Under the pieces are notes generated by a model. The model was not told the origin of the DNA. It saw nothing but the letters and a program-made list of their open reading frames with translations, and ran no database searches. Shown here piece by piece: positions 1 through 9,091 of a stretch of 64,000 bases of DNA. The number at the start of each line of letters is the position of its first letter. The stretch's first letter is position 1. A program made the translations under genes and the position numbers. Origin of the DNA: CAVTJX01 sp963735175 (GTDB lineage Bacteria > Electryoneota > RPQS01); contig CAVTJX010000003.1 of the NCBI GenBank assembly GCA_963735175.1, positions 124,001 through 188,000 on the forward strand, read 5' to 3'.

Positions 1-1
1 G

Positions 2-214
2 GGAGTCCGATTTCAATTCGAAGAGCCAACGCGGCTATGGCGCGCGCCGATTGAAAGTATATCGCTGTCCGAAGGCGGATTTGAGCGTGTCTTCCAGTCC
101 GTGGCCCTGCTTTTCCGCTGGGATCTGCATCTCGCACCGGGCGCGGAATGGACGATGGCGTTCACGGCGACGCTGGCAGCGTGCGACGCTGCATCCGGTG
201 ACGCGGCCCGTTGA
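2..214 (+). CDS. GH57 amylase/4-alpha-glucanotransferase-type enzyme, C-terminal fragment (cut by window edge)
   Basis: The frame open from base 2 ends at TGA 212-214 and encodes about 70 residues with no start inside the window. The motif WRAPIESISLSEGGFERVFQ resembles the C-terminal beta-domain (DUF1926) of glycoside hydrolase family 57 alpha-amylases and 4-alpha-glucanotransferases, which carry a similar SEGG-ER-YQ signature. The catalytic GH57 barrel would lie to the left, outside the window, so only the accessory sugar-side domain is seen. The assignment rests on this one motif. An annotated repeat pair follows directly after the stop. Confidence 0.55.
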   Translation, partial: GVRFQFEEPTRLWRAPIESISLSEGGFERVFQSVALLFRWDLHLAPGAEWTMAFTATLAACDAASGDAAR

Positions 215-231
215 TTATCGTACTCCTGATT

Positions 232-320
232 ACTAGCCAGCACGCTCCTGCGTGCTGGATGTGACAGCCGCGAACGGGCACGTTTCAATGCATCCGACCC
301 GCAGGAGCGGGTTGGCTAGT
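232..320. repeat. Palindromic repeat family A, copy 1 (REP/BIME-like)
   Basis: Two hairpins face each other. The left arm begins ACTAGCC and contains GCACGCTCCTGCGTGC. The right arm contains ACCCGCAGGAGCGGGT and ends GGCTAGT. The same paired arrangement occurs at 11125-11239, 14099-14188 and 51483-51570, always between genes. It lies between the GH57 stop and lptD. Confidence 0.8.
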
Positions 321-407
321 ACACGCAAAAAAGGAAGAGCCTGCATTTTTGCCGGACGCACTCTGGACGGTGTGTCCGCGCATCACTTCCGCCTGGGGAT
401 TGCCTTT

Positions 408-3188
408 GTGAGAACGCTTGCCTCGTTTTGCCTCCTGTGTGCCCTGGCGCTGTTTCGCACCACCGGCTCCGCGGCTTCGGCCCAGGAGCCGGCGGCGCTC
501 GACACGTTGCGCATTGCCGGAGGCGACACGGTGGCGGTGGATACAGGGCGCGTCGCGGCGCGGACCGCCGACCGCTCGGGACTGGACACGCTGGTGAACT
601 ACACGGCGCGGGAGATCGACTTCGACGTGGAGAAGCGGTTGACGGTGCTGACGGGCGACGCCACCATCGGCTATAAAGATATGACGCTGGAGGCGGAGCG
701 GATTATCGTCGACTGGGACGCGCAGATTTTATCGGCCATGCCGGGGGTCGACACGCTCTGGGCGGACAGCGCGCAGACGGAGATCGAGAGCCTCGCGCCC
801 CGCGGCCGGCCGCACTTCCGGCAGGGGGTGGACGATTTCACGGGTGACGAAATCGTCTACAACATGAAGACGCGCATCGGGCGCGTGCGCGGCGGCAGCA
901 CGGAGTTCGAGGAAGGCTTCTACCACGGCGAGCAGTTCAAGCGGATCTCGGACAAGGTGATTCTCGTCAAGGGTGGCGACTTTACAACCTGCGAGGCGGA
1001 ATCGTCGCACTACCACTTTTCGGCCTCGGAGTTGAAAGTGAACGTGGGGCGGCGCGTGATCGCCCGGCCGGTGGTGCTGTACTTTGCCGACGTGCCGGTA
1101 CTGGCCGCGCCCTATGGAATTTTTCCGCAGCAGCACGGGCGAACCTCAGGGATCCTGATTCCGACCTTCGGCGAATCGTCCAGCCAGGGCCGGTTTTTGA
1201 AGGATATGGGGTATTACTGGGCGCCCTCGGACTATTTCGACGTGCGCTCGACCATCGACTATTACGAGAAGTTCGGCGTGCTGGGCCGCAGCGGCCTGCG
1301 CTACGAGAAGCGCTACACGCTGACGGGCAATACCAGCGTGGATTTCAATCTCAGCCGGGTGGGCGGGGCGCGTCACCGGGATTACTCGGTAATCTCGCAG
1401 CACAACCAGATCATCGACCGCAACACGCGGCTCAACATCAGCGGCGCGTACTATTCGAGCAACTCCTTCGTGCAGAACACCGGCAGCGTGCAGCAGCTCC
1501 TGAACCAGTCGGTGCGCTCGAACGCGACCTTCAGTAAAAGCTGGGACAATTCGCCGTGGACGTTCAGCGCTAATGCCGGTTACACGCAGAACCTGAAAAC
1601 CGACACGTGGGACGCGACGCTGCCGGGGATGACGCTGAATCACCGCAGCGGACTGATTTTCCCGCCGCCCAAGGCGCCGCGCAACATCCGCGGCGCGGTG
1701 GCGCCGAAGGAATTGCAGCCGCCGTGGTACCGCGCCTTCATGTGGAACTATGCGGTCAGCTACCGCAACGATCTGGCCATGCGGCGTCAGCCGAAGGAAG
1801 ACGCCATCCGCCCGGGACTGATCAACCTCGCGGGGCGGCAGGCGGCCAACACGACGATCTACGGGACGGACTCCACGGTCGTGCAGCAACGCGACGGCGC
1901 GGTGCATACGGCGAGCCTCAGCGCCAACGCCAAACTGCTGCGCTATGTCAGCCTGGTGCCGCGGCTGGGCATTTCGTCCCTCTGGACGCGGCGGGCGGTG
2001 CGCTATGTGGCACGCGACCGGATCTTTGACCGCGACGACCAGACCGGTTTCTTCCAGCGGACGATGTTTGATCTTGGCGGATCGGCGACGACGAAACTCT
2101 ACGGCACGGCCAACCGGCCGTTTGGATTGGGCGCGAGCTTCCGCCATACGATGACGCCGAGCGTGGGCTTTTCTTACCGTCCGGACTTCGCGGACAAGGC
2201 CTGGGGCTATTACGATACGGCGCAACTTCCGGATGGCCGCGCGCTGCTTTACGACCGCTTCCCGGCGACGGAGAGCGTCTCCGGCGCCACGCCAAAGGGC
2301 CTGTCCGAACGGTTCAGTTTCAGCCTCGGGCACCTGTTCCAGATGAAGACGGGAATCGAGGACGATCCCGATCATCCGGTGAAGCGCGCCGACCTTCTGA
2401 CGTGGAACATGGGCACGGGGGTGGACCTGAAGCGGGATTCGCTGCGCTGGGATAACGTGGGAATGAATTTCCGCACGGCGCTGCCGGGCAAGGTGATCGG
2501 GCCGGTGCAGGGATTGTCGCTGGACGTCACGACGGTGCATTCGCTGTACCAGTCGGTGGGTGGCCGGCGCGTGCGCCGCTTCTATTTCGATTCGCCGCAG
2601 GGCGGATTGCTTTCGCCGCTCGATCTGACAAGCGCGGACATCGACGTGGGGTTCACCGTGCGGGCGGAAACGCTGGCGGATTTCGTGAGCTTCATGCAGC
2701 GCCGCCAGCCGCCGGGCGTAACCGACAGCACGATTATGGGGGGCGGCGACTCCTCGGCGGTGCCATACAACCCGATGCAGAGCCTCGATTTTTCGCACGA
2801 CAATCCGGTTGTGCCGACGGTGTCGGATCAGCCGGGCCGCGAGCCGTCGCAACTCTACCAGATGCCGCTGACGCTGCAGGTGAATCTGCACCAGCGCCGC
2901 AATTACGAAGCGCGCGAAGTGACCTCGAGTTTGAACACGAGCGCGACGTTTAATCTGACGCCGCGCTGGAACGTGAACTTCAGTTACATGCTCGACCTCG
3001 ACCGCAAGGAGGTGCGCGACACGCGCGTCTCGATTACCCGCGATCTGCACTGCTGGGAAGCGGCGTTCCAGTGGAGCCCGCTGGGTTTCCGATCGGGCTA
3101 TTTCCTGCGCATCAATTTGAAGTCGCCGCAGCTTAAAGACGTGAAGATCGAACGCCACCGCGGCAGCGGCTTCGCGGGCCAGTTTTAG
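408..3188 (+). CDS. lptD: LPS-assembly outer-membrane protein LptD (OstA/Imp family)
   Basis: LptD forms the outer-membrane beta-barrel that, with LptE, inserts lipopolysaccharide into the outer leaflet. From the GTG at 408 the protein has 926 residues. It starts with a signal peptide (hydrophobic FCLLCALALF, then ASAQ), continues with an OstA/LptA-like jellyroll (about residues 60-150, with the strand pattern around LTVLTGDATIGYKDMTLEAE), and ends in a long aromatic-rich beta-strand region typical of the LptD barrel. The frame stays open back to 252, but that stretch runs through repeat A1 and would put 52 residues before the signal peptide, so 408 is preferred. No frameshift is seen. The length is in the range of larger LptD proteins. 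Confidence 0.85.
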   Translation: MRTLASFCLLCALALFRTTGSAASAQEPAALDTLRIAGGDTVAVDTGRVAARTADRSGLDTLVNYTAREIDFDVEKRLTVLTGDATIGYKDMTLEAERIIVDWDAQILSAMPGVDTLWADSAQTEIESLAPRGRPHFRQGVDDFTGDEIVYNMKTRIGRVRGGSTEFEEGFYHGEQFKRISDKVILVKGGDFTTCEAESSHYHFSASELKVNVGRRVIARPVVLYFADVPVLAAPYGIFPQQHGRTSGILIPTFGESSSQGRFLKDMGYYWAPSDYFDVRSTIDYYEKFGVLGRSGLRYEKRYTLTGNTSVDFNLSRVGGARHRDYSVISQHNQIIDRNTRLNISGAYYSSNSFVQNTGSVQQLLNQSVRSNATFSKSWDNSPWTFSANAGYTQNLKTDTWDATLPGMTLNHRSGLIFPPPKAPRNIRGAVAPKELQPPWYRAFMWNYAVSYRNDLAMRRQPKEDAIRPGLINLAGRQAANTTIYGTDSTVVQQRDGAVHTASLSANAKLLRYVSLVPRLGISSLWTRRAVRYVARDRIFDRDDQTGFFQRTMFDLGGSATTKLYGTANRPFGLGASFRHTMTPSVGFSYRPDFADKAWGYYDTAQLPDGRALLYDRFPATESVSGATPKGLSERFSFSLGHLFQMKTGIEDDPDHPVKRADLLTWNMGTGVDLKRDSLRWDNVGMNFRTALPGKVIGPVQGLSLDVTTVHSLYQSVGGRRVRRFYFDSPQGGLLSPLDLTSADIDVGFTVRAETLADFVSFMQRRQPPGVTDSTIMGGGDSSAVPYNPMQSLDFSHDNPVVPTVSDQPGREPSQLYQMPLTLQVNLHQRRNYEAREVTSSLNTSATFNLTPRWNVNFSYMLDLDRKEVRDTRVSITRDLHCWEAAFQWSPLGFRSGYFLRINLKSPQLKDVKIERHRGSGFAGQF

Positions 3189-3197
3189 TAGCAGCGT

Positions 3198-3232
3198 GCG
3201 AACGTGACGTTCGATCCGAGGCGCCGGCGCCG
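3198..3232 (+). repeat. Palindromic repeat family C, copy 1
   Basis: Contains AACGTGACGTTC followed by a GGCGCCGGCGCC palindrome, starting 10 nt after the lptD stop. Similar units lie at 33821-33853 (plus orientation) and 60751-60780 (minus orientation), each at the 3' end of a gene read in the same direction. Confidence 0.65.
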
Positions 3233-3291
3233 TCCCACGCCCGGAGGAAAGAATTTCTTTCACTGCGCAAAATAATTAGACTGGCCATAAA

Positions 3292-3324
3292 ACTGGCCGA
3301 GGCGGCTCGCCGAGCCGCCCGAAA
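3292..3324 (+). repeat. Left REP hairpin flanking the RAYT gene
   Basis: A 33-nt unit with a hairpin core GGCGGCTCGCCGAGCCGCC. Its exact reverse complement lies at 3832-3864, so the transposase gene sits between two perfect inverted copies. The unit ends 2 nt before the transposase ATG. Confidence 0.9.
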
Positions 3325-3326
3325 CC

Positions 3327-3806
3327 ATGCGCCAACGACATCTGCTGCTTGCCTCAGACGGCAGCCTCCATTTTATTACCACGGTGACGAAAGTACGGGG
3401 CCACTGGTTCCACGGCGAGGCTATTTGCCGGGGATTGCGGGAGTCGCTGGAATTCCATCGAGCGAAACATTCTGTAGATTGTTTCGGCTACATACTGATG
3501 CCGGATCATGTGCATGTTTTAGTGCGCCAGAACGGCGATGAACCAGTCATTCCAAGAATGATGGAGGGTTTTAAGAAATGGACCTCCCATGTGATCTACC
3601 CTCCTCGATATCCCCAATGTCATTTGTGGCGTGACCGTTATGACGATGTATGGATTCCAAATCGGGAAGCCGTGCAGACAAGAATCGCGTATATGCATCA
3701 AAATCCCTGTCGGCGTAATCTTGTCGATAGGCCCGAAGACTATCCGTGGTCAAGTTGTCGAGATCTTTGGGATCTTGAGCGGGGGATCGTGACTCTTGTT
3801 CGGTAG
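3327..3806 (+). CDS. REP-associated tyrosine transposase (RAYT, Y1/HUH family)
   Basis: RAYTs are single-copy HUH-type Y1 nucleases that cleave and probably spread REP hairpins. The 159-residue protein has the HUH-like motif YILMPDHVHVLV (about residues 56-67). It also has the conserved block LWRDRYDDVWIPN and, downstream, RIAYMHQNP, which carries the candidate catalytic tyrosine, followed by the family-typical PEDYPWSS motif. The gene is intact and looks AT-richer than its neighbours. It is bracketed by perfect 33-nt inverted REP hairpins at 3292-3324 and 3832-3864. The ATG almost touches the left hairpin, leaving little room for a ribosome site, so expression may be controlled through the hairpin (inference). 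The family call is secure; current activity is unknown. Confidence 0.9.
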   Translation: MRQRHLLLASDGSLHFITTVTKVRGHWFHGEAICRGLRESLEFHRAKHSVDCFGYILMPDHVHVLVRQNGDEPVIPRMMEGFKKWTSHVIYPPRYPQCHLWRDRYDDVWIPNREAVQTRIAYMHQNPCRRNLVDRPEDYPWSSCRDLWDLERGIVTLVR

Positions 3807-3831
3807 ATGCGGGTGACTTGCGGATGACGGA

Positions 3832-3864
3832 TTTCGGGCGGCTCGGCGAGCCGCCTCGGCCAGT
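3832..3864 (-). repeat. Right REP hairpin flanking the RAYT gene
   Basis: Exact reverse complement of 3292-3324 over 33 nt, lying 26 nt downstream of the RAYT stop codon. Confidence 0.9.
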
Positions 3865-3893
3865 GCAGGGATTAATTTGGCCACAGGGATTCC

Positions 3894-4876
3894 ATGAACG
3901 ATTTGACGTCCATTGTGACGCATAATGATTTTGACGGGCTGGGGAGCGCGGCGCTGTTGTCGTGGGCCTGGGATATCGAAGACATTCGCTTTGCCGGACC
4001 GATTACGATTGCCAAGGCGGAGATTTCCATCACGCGGGCCGACATCGTTTGTGATTTGCCGTATCCGGTGGAATGCGGGATGTGGTTCGACCATCACCTC
4101 GGCAACCTCACCGAACTGGAATTGCGCGGCATTGACGCGCAGCACGATTCCGGGCCGCTTCGCCGACGCGCCCTCATGCGTGCGGGTGGTGTATGATCAT
4201 CTACAGGGGCGAAGACGGCTTCCCCGAGGATTATACCGAACTGGCGCGCGAAGCCGATGTAATCGACAGCTTTGCCTACCCGAATCTCGACGCGTGGCGG
4301 GCGGACACGGCGGCGAACCGCATCGACCGCGCCATCAAGGCGTCGTCGCCGCACCGCCGCGAACACGAGCACTTCCTGCGCGAGACGGTGTTTTTGCTGC
4401 GCGATCTGCCGCTGGCCGAGGTCGCCGAGGACGCGTGGATCATGGAACGCGCGGCGCGCTACGCGGCGGAAGAGGAGCAGATGCTCGACGTGATCCGCAA
4501 GTATGGCCGCGCGCTGCCCGAGGATCCGGCGGGCGAACTGTTCGTCGTCGACACCACCGGCTTTTCCAACTCTGTGCGGATCGACAAGAAGCTGATCGCG
4601 CTCGTCAATCCCACGGCGCGCGGCTATGTGGAAATCAAACCGGTGTTTCGCGGCGGGCAAAAGACGTTTGACGTGGCGCTCTCGCTGTCGCTGGCGCTCT
4701 CCATGCAGCACGCGCCGCACACGAAGAACATGGGCGAGATCGTGCGCGATTTGAACCTCGGCGACGGCCATATCGGCGCGGCGGCGGGCGTGTGGCGCTG
4801 CGCCAATTCGCGCGAATTCCAGAAGGTGCGCGAGGAACTGCCGCGAAAGGTGCTGGAATTGTGGAAGAAGGGATGA
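3894..4876 (+). CDS. DHH-family phosphoesterase (NrnB/exopolyphosphatase-like), reading frame broken twice
   Basis: DHH phosphoesterases hydrolyse short oligonucleotides, cyclic dinucleotide products or polyphosphate using Mn2+. The N-terminal part (frame from ATG 3894) has the metal motif THNDFDGLGSAALLSW and then WFDHHLGN, which contains the name-giving DHH triad. After about 4150 the frame changes. A short stretch of a second frame (to about 4200) and then a third frame (ATG 4193 to stop 4876) carry on one coherent protein through DVIDSFAYPN and a C-terminal half ending ELWKKG. The first break is explained by one surplus G at GGG before CCGCTTC. The two shifts look like consensus errors. 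Total length of about 325 residues suits the family. The substrate cannot be told. Confidence 0.75.
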
Positions 4877-5116
4877 GGGAAAAAGCCTTCAATGCTCCGG
4901 ACGAGCCGGGTTGGGCATGGCTCGGGACAATCGCTTGTCAATGAACAGAAACCCGGCCGGAATCTGAACTCGGTAGGTGCAACGAAATAGCTTTTACTGC
5001 TGTCCCCGTCGGGTTTTTCTGGCGGCAGATTGCGGCCGGGTTTTTGTTGGCGCGTATGCCATTGTGCGGGCCTGTGCCCAACCCGACTCGGCCGGTACGA
5101 TAAGAATCATCAACGC
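4877..5116. other. Intergenic stretch without a recognisable gene
   Basis: Lies between the convergent DHH gene and the C25-type gene. No open frame resembling a protein family is seen. It contains short GGGTTTTT-type tracts (5012-5046) but no clear site apart from the hairpin that follows it. Confidence 0.4.
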
Positions 5117-5146
5117 AGCAAGGGCAGCCATTCGGCTGCCCTTGCT
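5117..5146. terminator. Strong hairpin between convergent genes
   Basis: Perfect 13-bp stem (AGCAAGGGCAGCC with its complement) and a short TTCG-like loop, 30 nt past the stop of the minus-strand C25 gene. T-runs are weak on both sides, so it may act as a transcript end or stabiliser for either convergent gene. Confidence 0.6.
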
Positions 5147-5176
5147 GTATTCTCATGCGGCCAGATTTCGCGGAGA

Positions 5177-8100
5177 CTATTTGACGAGCATCAGCTTTTG
5201 AATCTGAACATTCGCGCCGGCTTCGAGGCGGGCGAAGTAAAGGCCGGTGGCGAGATCGCGGCCATCGAAGGTAACGGTGTAACTGCCGGCGGCGCGCAGG
5301 CCGTCGACGAGCGTCGCCACTTCGCGGCCCAGCACGTCGTAAACGCGGAGCGAGACGCGGCCCGCAAGCGGCAGATCAAAGCCCAACATGGTGGTGGGAT
5401 TGAAGGGATTCGGATAGGCTTCATGCAGCGCGAAACGCGTGGGCAATACGGGCGTAACGGGTTGATCGACGCCGGTCACGTCGTCGGGCGGCGTGGCGGT
5501 GAAGCGGATCGCGCGTCCGGCCCGCAGCGTGTCCACGGAGGGCGCGTAGAAGTTGGAGAACGTCAGGTTCAGCCCGTTCTGGTGATACTTGTCCTGGATT
5601 CCCACGGTGGCGTAATTGCCTTCGCCACGGTCTACCTGCGTGATCTGGTTGTACTGGATCAGGATATCGTCGTCGCCACTTGTGAGATCCTCGAGGATGA
5701 CCTCAAAGGTGCAGTAGGCGGTATCGATGCCGGGGGCGCTGCCAGGCATACCTTCACGGTTGAGCGCGCGCCACTGGATGATGAAACGGTTGTGGGCCGC
5801 GTCATCCAGCGTCCACACCGTGAACACCGTGTCAACGGCGGGAGCCATGTGCTTGCCGATGAGGTCTTCCCAGAACGGGCAGACCATGTTGGGCGCGCCC
5901 ATGGGCGAGGGTAGTTCCCAGTTGCGGAATTCGGGGATGCGCATCGAGTCGAAGCTCATCCAGCCGTTGGAGCTGATCCATACATGCGTCTGTTCCGCGC
6001 CATAGAAGGTGAAGGGCCGGGGCAGGGGCATGTCGAAATAGTAATCGTCGCGCACCGTGTGCGGCGTGCCGTTGCCGCCGAGGGCGGGATCCAGTTCGAT
6101 CCAACTGTACGCCGGGGTTTTGGGATAGCTGCCGTCGATGTTCTCATAAGCGTAATAGCCGTAGCCGTCGGGACCGGTGGGGACGCTGGGAGTCACGACG
6201 CCGGTGGCAAGGAGCACGTCTTTGCGGGCCACGACCACGCCATTTTGCGAGAACGCGAAGCGCAGCAGCACCTGGCGGCCGGGAGTGACGAGGTTGCTGA
6301 GCGCCATGTGGAACGGATCGCCGGCGGCGGCCGTCGCTCCGATGGCGAGGCTCGTCCAGGTGGATTGGTCGTCGCTGAAGCTGGCGGCGGCATCGAACGA
6401 CCCCACGGTCATCGTCAGTGTCGCGCCGTCCTGATGGCCGACGTTCTTGACGGTGGCGGTGATATCCGCGTTTTCGCCGGGCTCGAGGATGGCGTTGCCG
6501 TTGGCGTCGCCGCTGACCGCGAGGGATACCACCGTCGGGTCCGGCGCGGCCACACGCAGCGGCACAAGGCGGGTGACGCTGTTCTCACCGTCGGTGAAGA
6601 CCACCGACAGCTTGGGTTCCATCCCGTCGTGTAGTTCGCCGCCGAATTGAATGTCAATCGCCGAAGAGGTGGCGCTGGCGCCGGGATCGGTGGCCCCGAG
6701 GGTGGGACTGCTCGTATTGACGGTCAGACCCGGGTCGACGGCGGTCACCGCCAGCGTCGCGTTATAGGCGGCTGTGCCGGCGTTTTGCACTCCGAGTGTG
6801 AAGCTTGCGCTCTCGCCGGGATTGGGTAGATTATCCGCCCCCGCGGTCCAGTTGACGGCGGTGATCTTCGGATCGAAGGCGCGGCTCTCTACCGGGAGCG
6901 TGAGCAGGCTCTGGAAATAGCCGGCCTTCCAGACGGTGATCTGCACCGGCGTGGCGGTGTCGGTGAAATTGGTGGGCAGCATTACGTTGCCTTCAGCGTC
7001 GGTCATGCCCACGGCGACGTCGTCCGAGCCGGTGAGACGCAGCGTGACGACGGCGTCCGCCACGGGCGCGGTGCTCGACCAGACACTGATGGGCGCCTGC
7101 GACTGGCCCACGGTGAGGTTGGAATGGACGGCGATATCCGTGAAGCTCCGCGGCGTTCCGGCGTAGATCTGGGTTTCCGGGTCGCCGAGCAGATTGAAGA
7201 CGTGCAGGACGTAGTAGTAGGCCAGGGAATTCTCGCCGCCCTGTTCGCGGGGAAACTGCCGCCAGCCTTCCAGCTTGCCGGCCATGGCCAATGCGCCGGC
7301 GCTGCGGATGCCATCGATGGTCAGGGCATTGATGATGCCGGCGAGGATCGCGTTGTTGTGGCGCGTGTTGGTGTGCAGGTCGGTGGCGCCGAAATAAATG
7401 ATTGCGCCCTTGGATTCGTTGAACGACCCCATGCCCGTGGTGAAAACTTCACCGAAGCACTGGCCGCTGCCGTAGTGAAAGGCGGCGCTGCCGCAGACGA
7501 TGCTGAAGACGGCTGGCGTGCGCTCACCGTTGTTCAGGTATCCGAACGGGCCAATAATGTCTTCAACGCGCAGGGCGGGGTACTGCAAACCCCGCTGGTC
7601 GGCCCAACCGCGGTAGAAGAACAGGCACACGCCGCTGTCGATGTCGGCGCGGATGTTGGTGGTAAAGTCGCCGGGGGCGCCGTCACCCTGGTCATGGTAG
7701 TAGAAAGTATCAGCGTTGGCGATGAGGCCATCGCGCATCAACCGTTCGCGAGCCCAGATCATGTTCCATACCGGGGTGACGGGGAAGATTCCCGTGGTTC
7801 CATCGTTCCAATTTCCGGCCATGCATGTCGCTGAGCGGTACCAATTCATGTCGGCAGTATAGGGGGCAGTCTCGTAGCGCCAGACCTTGGCGAAGTAGGT
7901 GACGTAGTCGGATGTGGAGACGCCGGAGACGCGACCAGAAAACACGTCGGGTAACATATCGGTGCCATCGAGGCGGAAATAGGCATTGTCGCCGACCGGG
8001 AAGGGAGTCTCTGTCGGGTGTTCGGGATTGGGCAGCACCCGGCCCTGAATATCACCATGATCGCCGAGGATCATCACGTATTCCAGATCGCGCTGTGACG

Positions 8101-8866
8101 CATCATCGTAGGCATTCTGAATGGTCGAGAGGATGTTGCCGGCCGTGGGAGTCGCGAGGGCCACGATCTGCATCTGGTAGCCCTTGCGCTTCTTCAGGTC
8201 GAGCCAGCGCTGCCAGGCGACGGTGGTTTCCAACTCGGTGAACACGGCCTGCTTCGTCACCACGAGGTAGCGGCCCGGCGCGCGCAGCGAGACATGCGGA
8301 TACATCTCGTCGAGATTGGCTACGCTCGCTTTGTAGACCGGATAGAAGGCCGAGGAAAACGACTGCGGATCGGCCTGGCTGTTCACACCGCCGGCGCCGC
8401 GGGTCGTCACCGCGAGTTCCACATTTTTCACGAGACGCACTGCGCCGTCCGCGAACATCAACGGGCGGAAGCCGATGCTGACAATGCGCAGATCATGCAG
8501 GATGGCGGGCTCGCTCACCGTCGCCAGCTCTTCCGCTGAGGCGGCCACATCCTGGGCGGCGAGGCCGGCCGCGAGGGACATTGTCAGCGGCTCGCCAAGC
8601 TCAAAGCGAGTGACCCGCAGTTCGGGAGTGCCCTGACCCGCAATGGCCAGCGTGAGGCCGTAACCGTCCGTGGGTTGCGCGCCGAATTCCCGCGTGCCGA
8701 GCGTGGTGACCAGGGCCTGGGCGTCGAATTCCGCCGCCACCACCGATTGCGTGGGGGAGGCGGTGAGAATCCGCGTACTCAAAGCCGAGGTTGTGCTGGC
8801 CGCAAAGAGAAGCGACGGCAACAGAAGGGCGACCAGGAGATAACTGATCAGAGTTGCCTGTCTCAT
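5177..8866 (-). CDS. Secreted C25 (gingipain-like) family protein with C-terminal sorting domain; catalytic His replaced
   Basis: The 1,229-residue exported protein has a signal peptide (LISYLLVALLLPSLLFA), a propeptide-like region, and a Peptidase_C25 domain at about residues 195-570. CARDB-like repeats from about 640 to 900 and a jellyroll-like segment follow. The C-terminus is a sorting/FlgD-like domain with AYPNPFNPTTML and the final strand QIQKLMLVK. In the C25 domain the candidate nucleophile Cys458 is present in IVCGSAAF, followed by CFGEVF as in gingipains. The place where gingipains have Tyr/Thr-Gly-His-Gly reads YRGWADQ (Trp421 instead of His). It may be an inactive or mechanistically altered homologue. 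The gene is intact despite its length. The sorting domain suggests export through a type IX-like system. Confidence 0.85.
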   Translation of the reverse strand: MRQATLISYLLVALLLPSLLFAASTTSALSTRILTASPTQSVVAAEFDAQALVTTLGTREFGAQPTDGYGLTLAIAGQGTPELRVTRFELGEPLTMSLAAGLAAQDVAASAEELATVSEPAILHDLRIVSIGFRPLMFADGAVRLVKNVELAVTTRGAGGVNSQADPQSFSSAFYPVYKASVANLDEMYPHVSLRAPGRYLVVTKQAVFTELETTVAWQRWLDLKKRKGYQMQIVALATPTAGNILSTIQNAYDDASQRDLEYVMILGDHGDIQGRVLPNPEHPTETPFPVGDNAYFRLDGTDMLPDVFSGRVSGVSTSDYVTYFAKVWRYETAPYTADMNWYRSATCMAGNWNDGTTGIFPVTPVWNMIWARERLMRDGLIANADTFYYHDQGDGAPGDFTTNIRADIDSGVCLFFYRGWADQRGLQYPALRVEDIIGPFGYLNNGERTPAVFSIVCGSAAFHYGSGQCFGEVFTTGMGSFNESKGAIIYFGATDLHTNTRHNNAILAGIINALTIDGIRSAGALAMAGKLEGWRQFPREQGGENSLAYYYVLHVFNLLGDPETQIYAGTPRSFTDIAVHSNLTVGQSQAPISVWSSTAPVADAVVTLRLTGSDDVAVGMTDAEGNVMLPTNFTDTATPVQITVWKAGYFQSLLTLPVESRAFDPKITAVNWTAGADNLPNPGESASFTLGVQNAGTAAYNATLAVTAVDPGLTVNTSSPTLGATDPGASATSSAIDIQFGGELHDGMEPKLSVVFTDGENSVTRLVPLRVAAPDPTVVSLAVSGDANGNAILEPGENADITATVKNVGHQDGATLTMTVGSFDAAASFSDDQSTWTSLAIGATAAAGDPFHMALSNLVTPGRQVLLRFAFSQNGVVVARKDVLLATGVVTPSVPTGPDGYGYYAYENIDGSYPKTPAYSWIELDPALGGNGTPHTVRDDYYFDMPLPRPFTFYGAEQTHVWISSNGWMSFDSMRIPEFRNWELPSPMGAPNMVCPFWEDLIGKHMAPAVDTVFTVWTLDDAAHNRFIIQWRALNREGMPGSAPGIDTAYCTFEVILEDLTSGDDDILIQYNQITQVDRGEGNYATVGIQDKYHQNGLNLTFSNFYAPSVDTLRAGRAIRFTATPPDDVTGVDQPVTPVLPTRFALHEAYPNPFNPTTMLGFDLPLAGRVSLRVYDVLGREVATLVDGLRAAGSYTVTFDGRDLATGLYFARLEAGANVQIQKLMLVK

Positions 8867-9091
8867 GGATGTGCTCCCTGTAGTTGAAAACTGCTGTGAT
8901 TCATCGATCTATGCAAAAATTTGGACGGCGCGCAAAGTTTGCGCGCGGGTAGATCGACCGGGGTTGAAATGCCCCTGCTATATTGTTGTATCTGGAGTAG
9001 TTAGCGCCGAGTGCGCGAGTCGTACAAAAACTTAGAGCAAAGCACAGGCCGCCGGAAAGCGAAACGGATCGTGTAATCTGTGCGCGAAGAG
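8867..9091. promoter_or_regulatory. Upstream region of the C25-type gene with a long palindrome
   Basis: Between hslU and the C25-type gene. It holds a perfect palindrome at about 8930-8948 (GCGCGCAAAGTTTGCGCGC), about 60 nt upstream of the C25 start codon. It could be an operator or the 3' hairpin of the hslV-hslU transcript. No confident -10/-35 pair was found. Confidence 0.35.

Noticed and set aside
252..407. Longer N-terminus of LptD
   Set aside because: The extension is translated repeat A1 plus low-similarity sequence and would bury the signal peptide; GTG 408 fits better.
1146..3263. 705-codon minus-strand frame opposite lptD
   Set aside because: Arg/His-rich translation with no motif, fully antisense to lptD; a GC-rich shadow frame.
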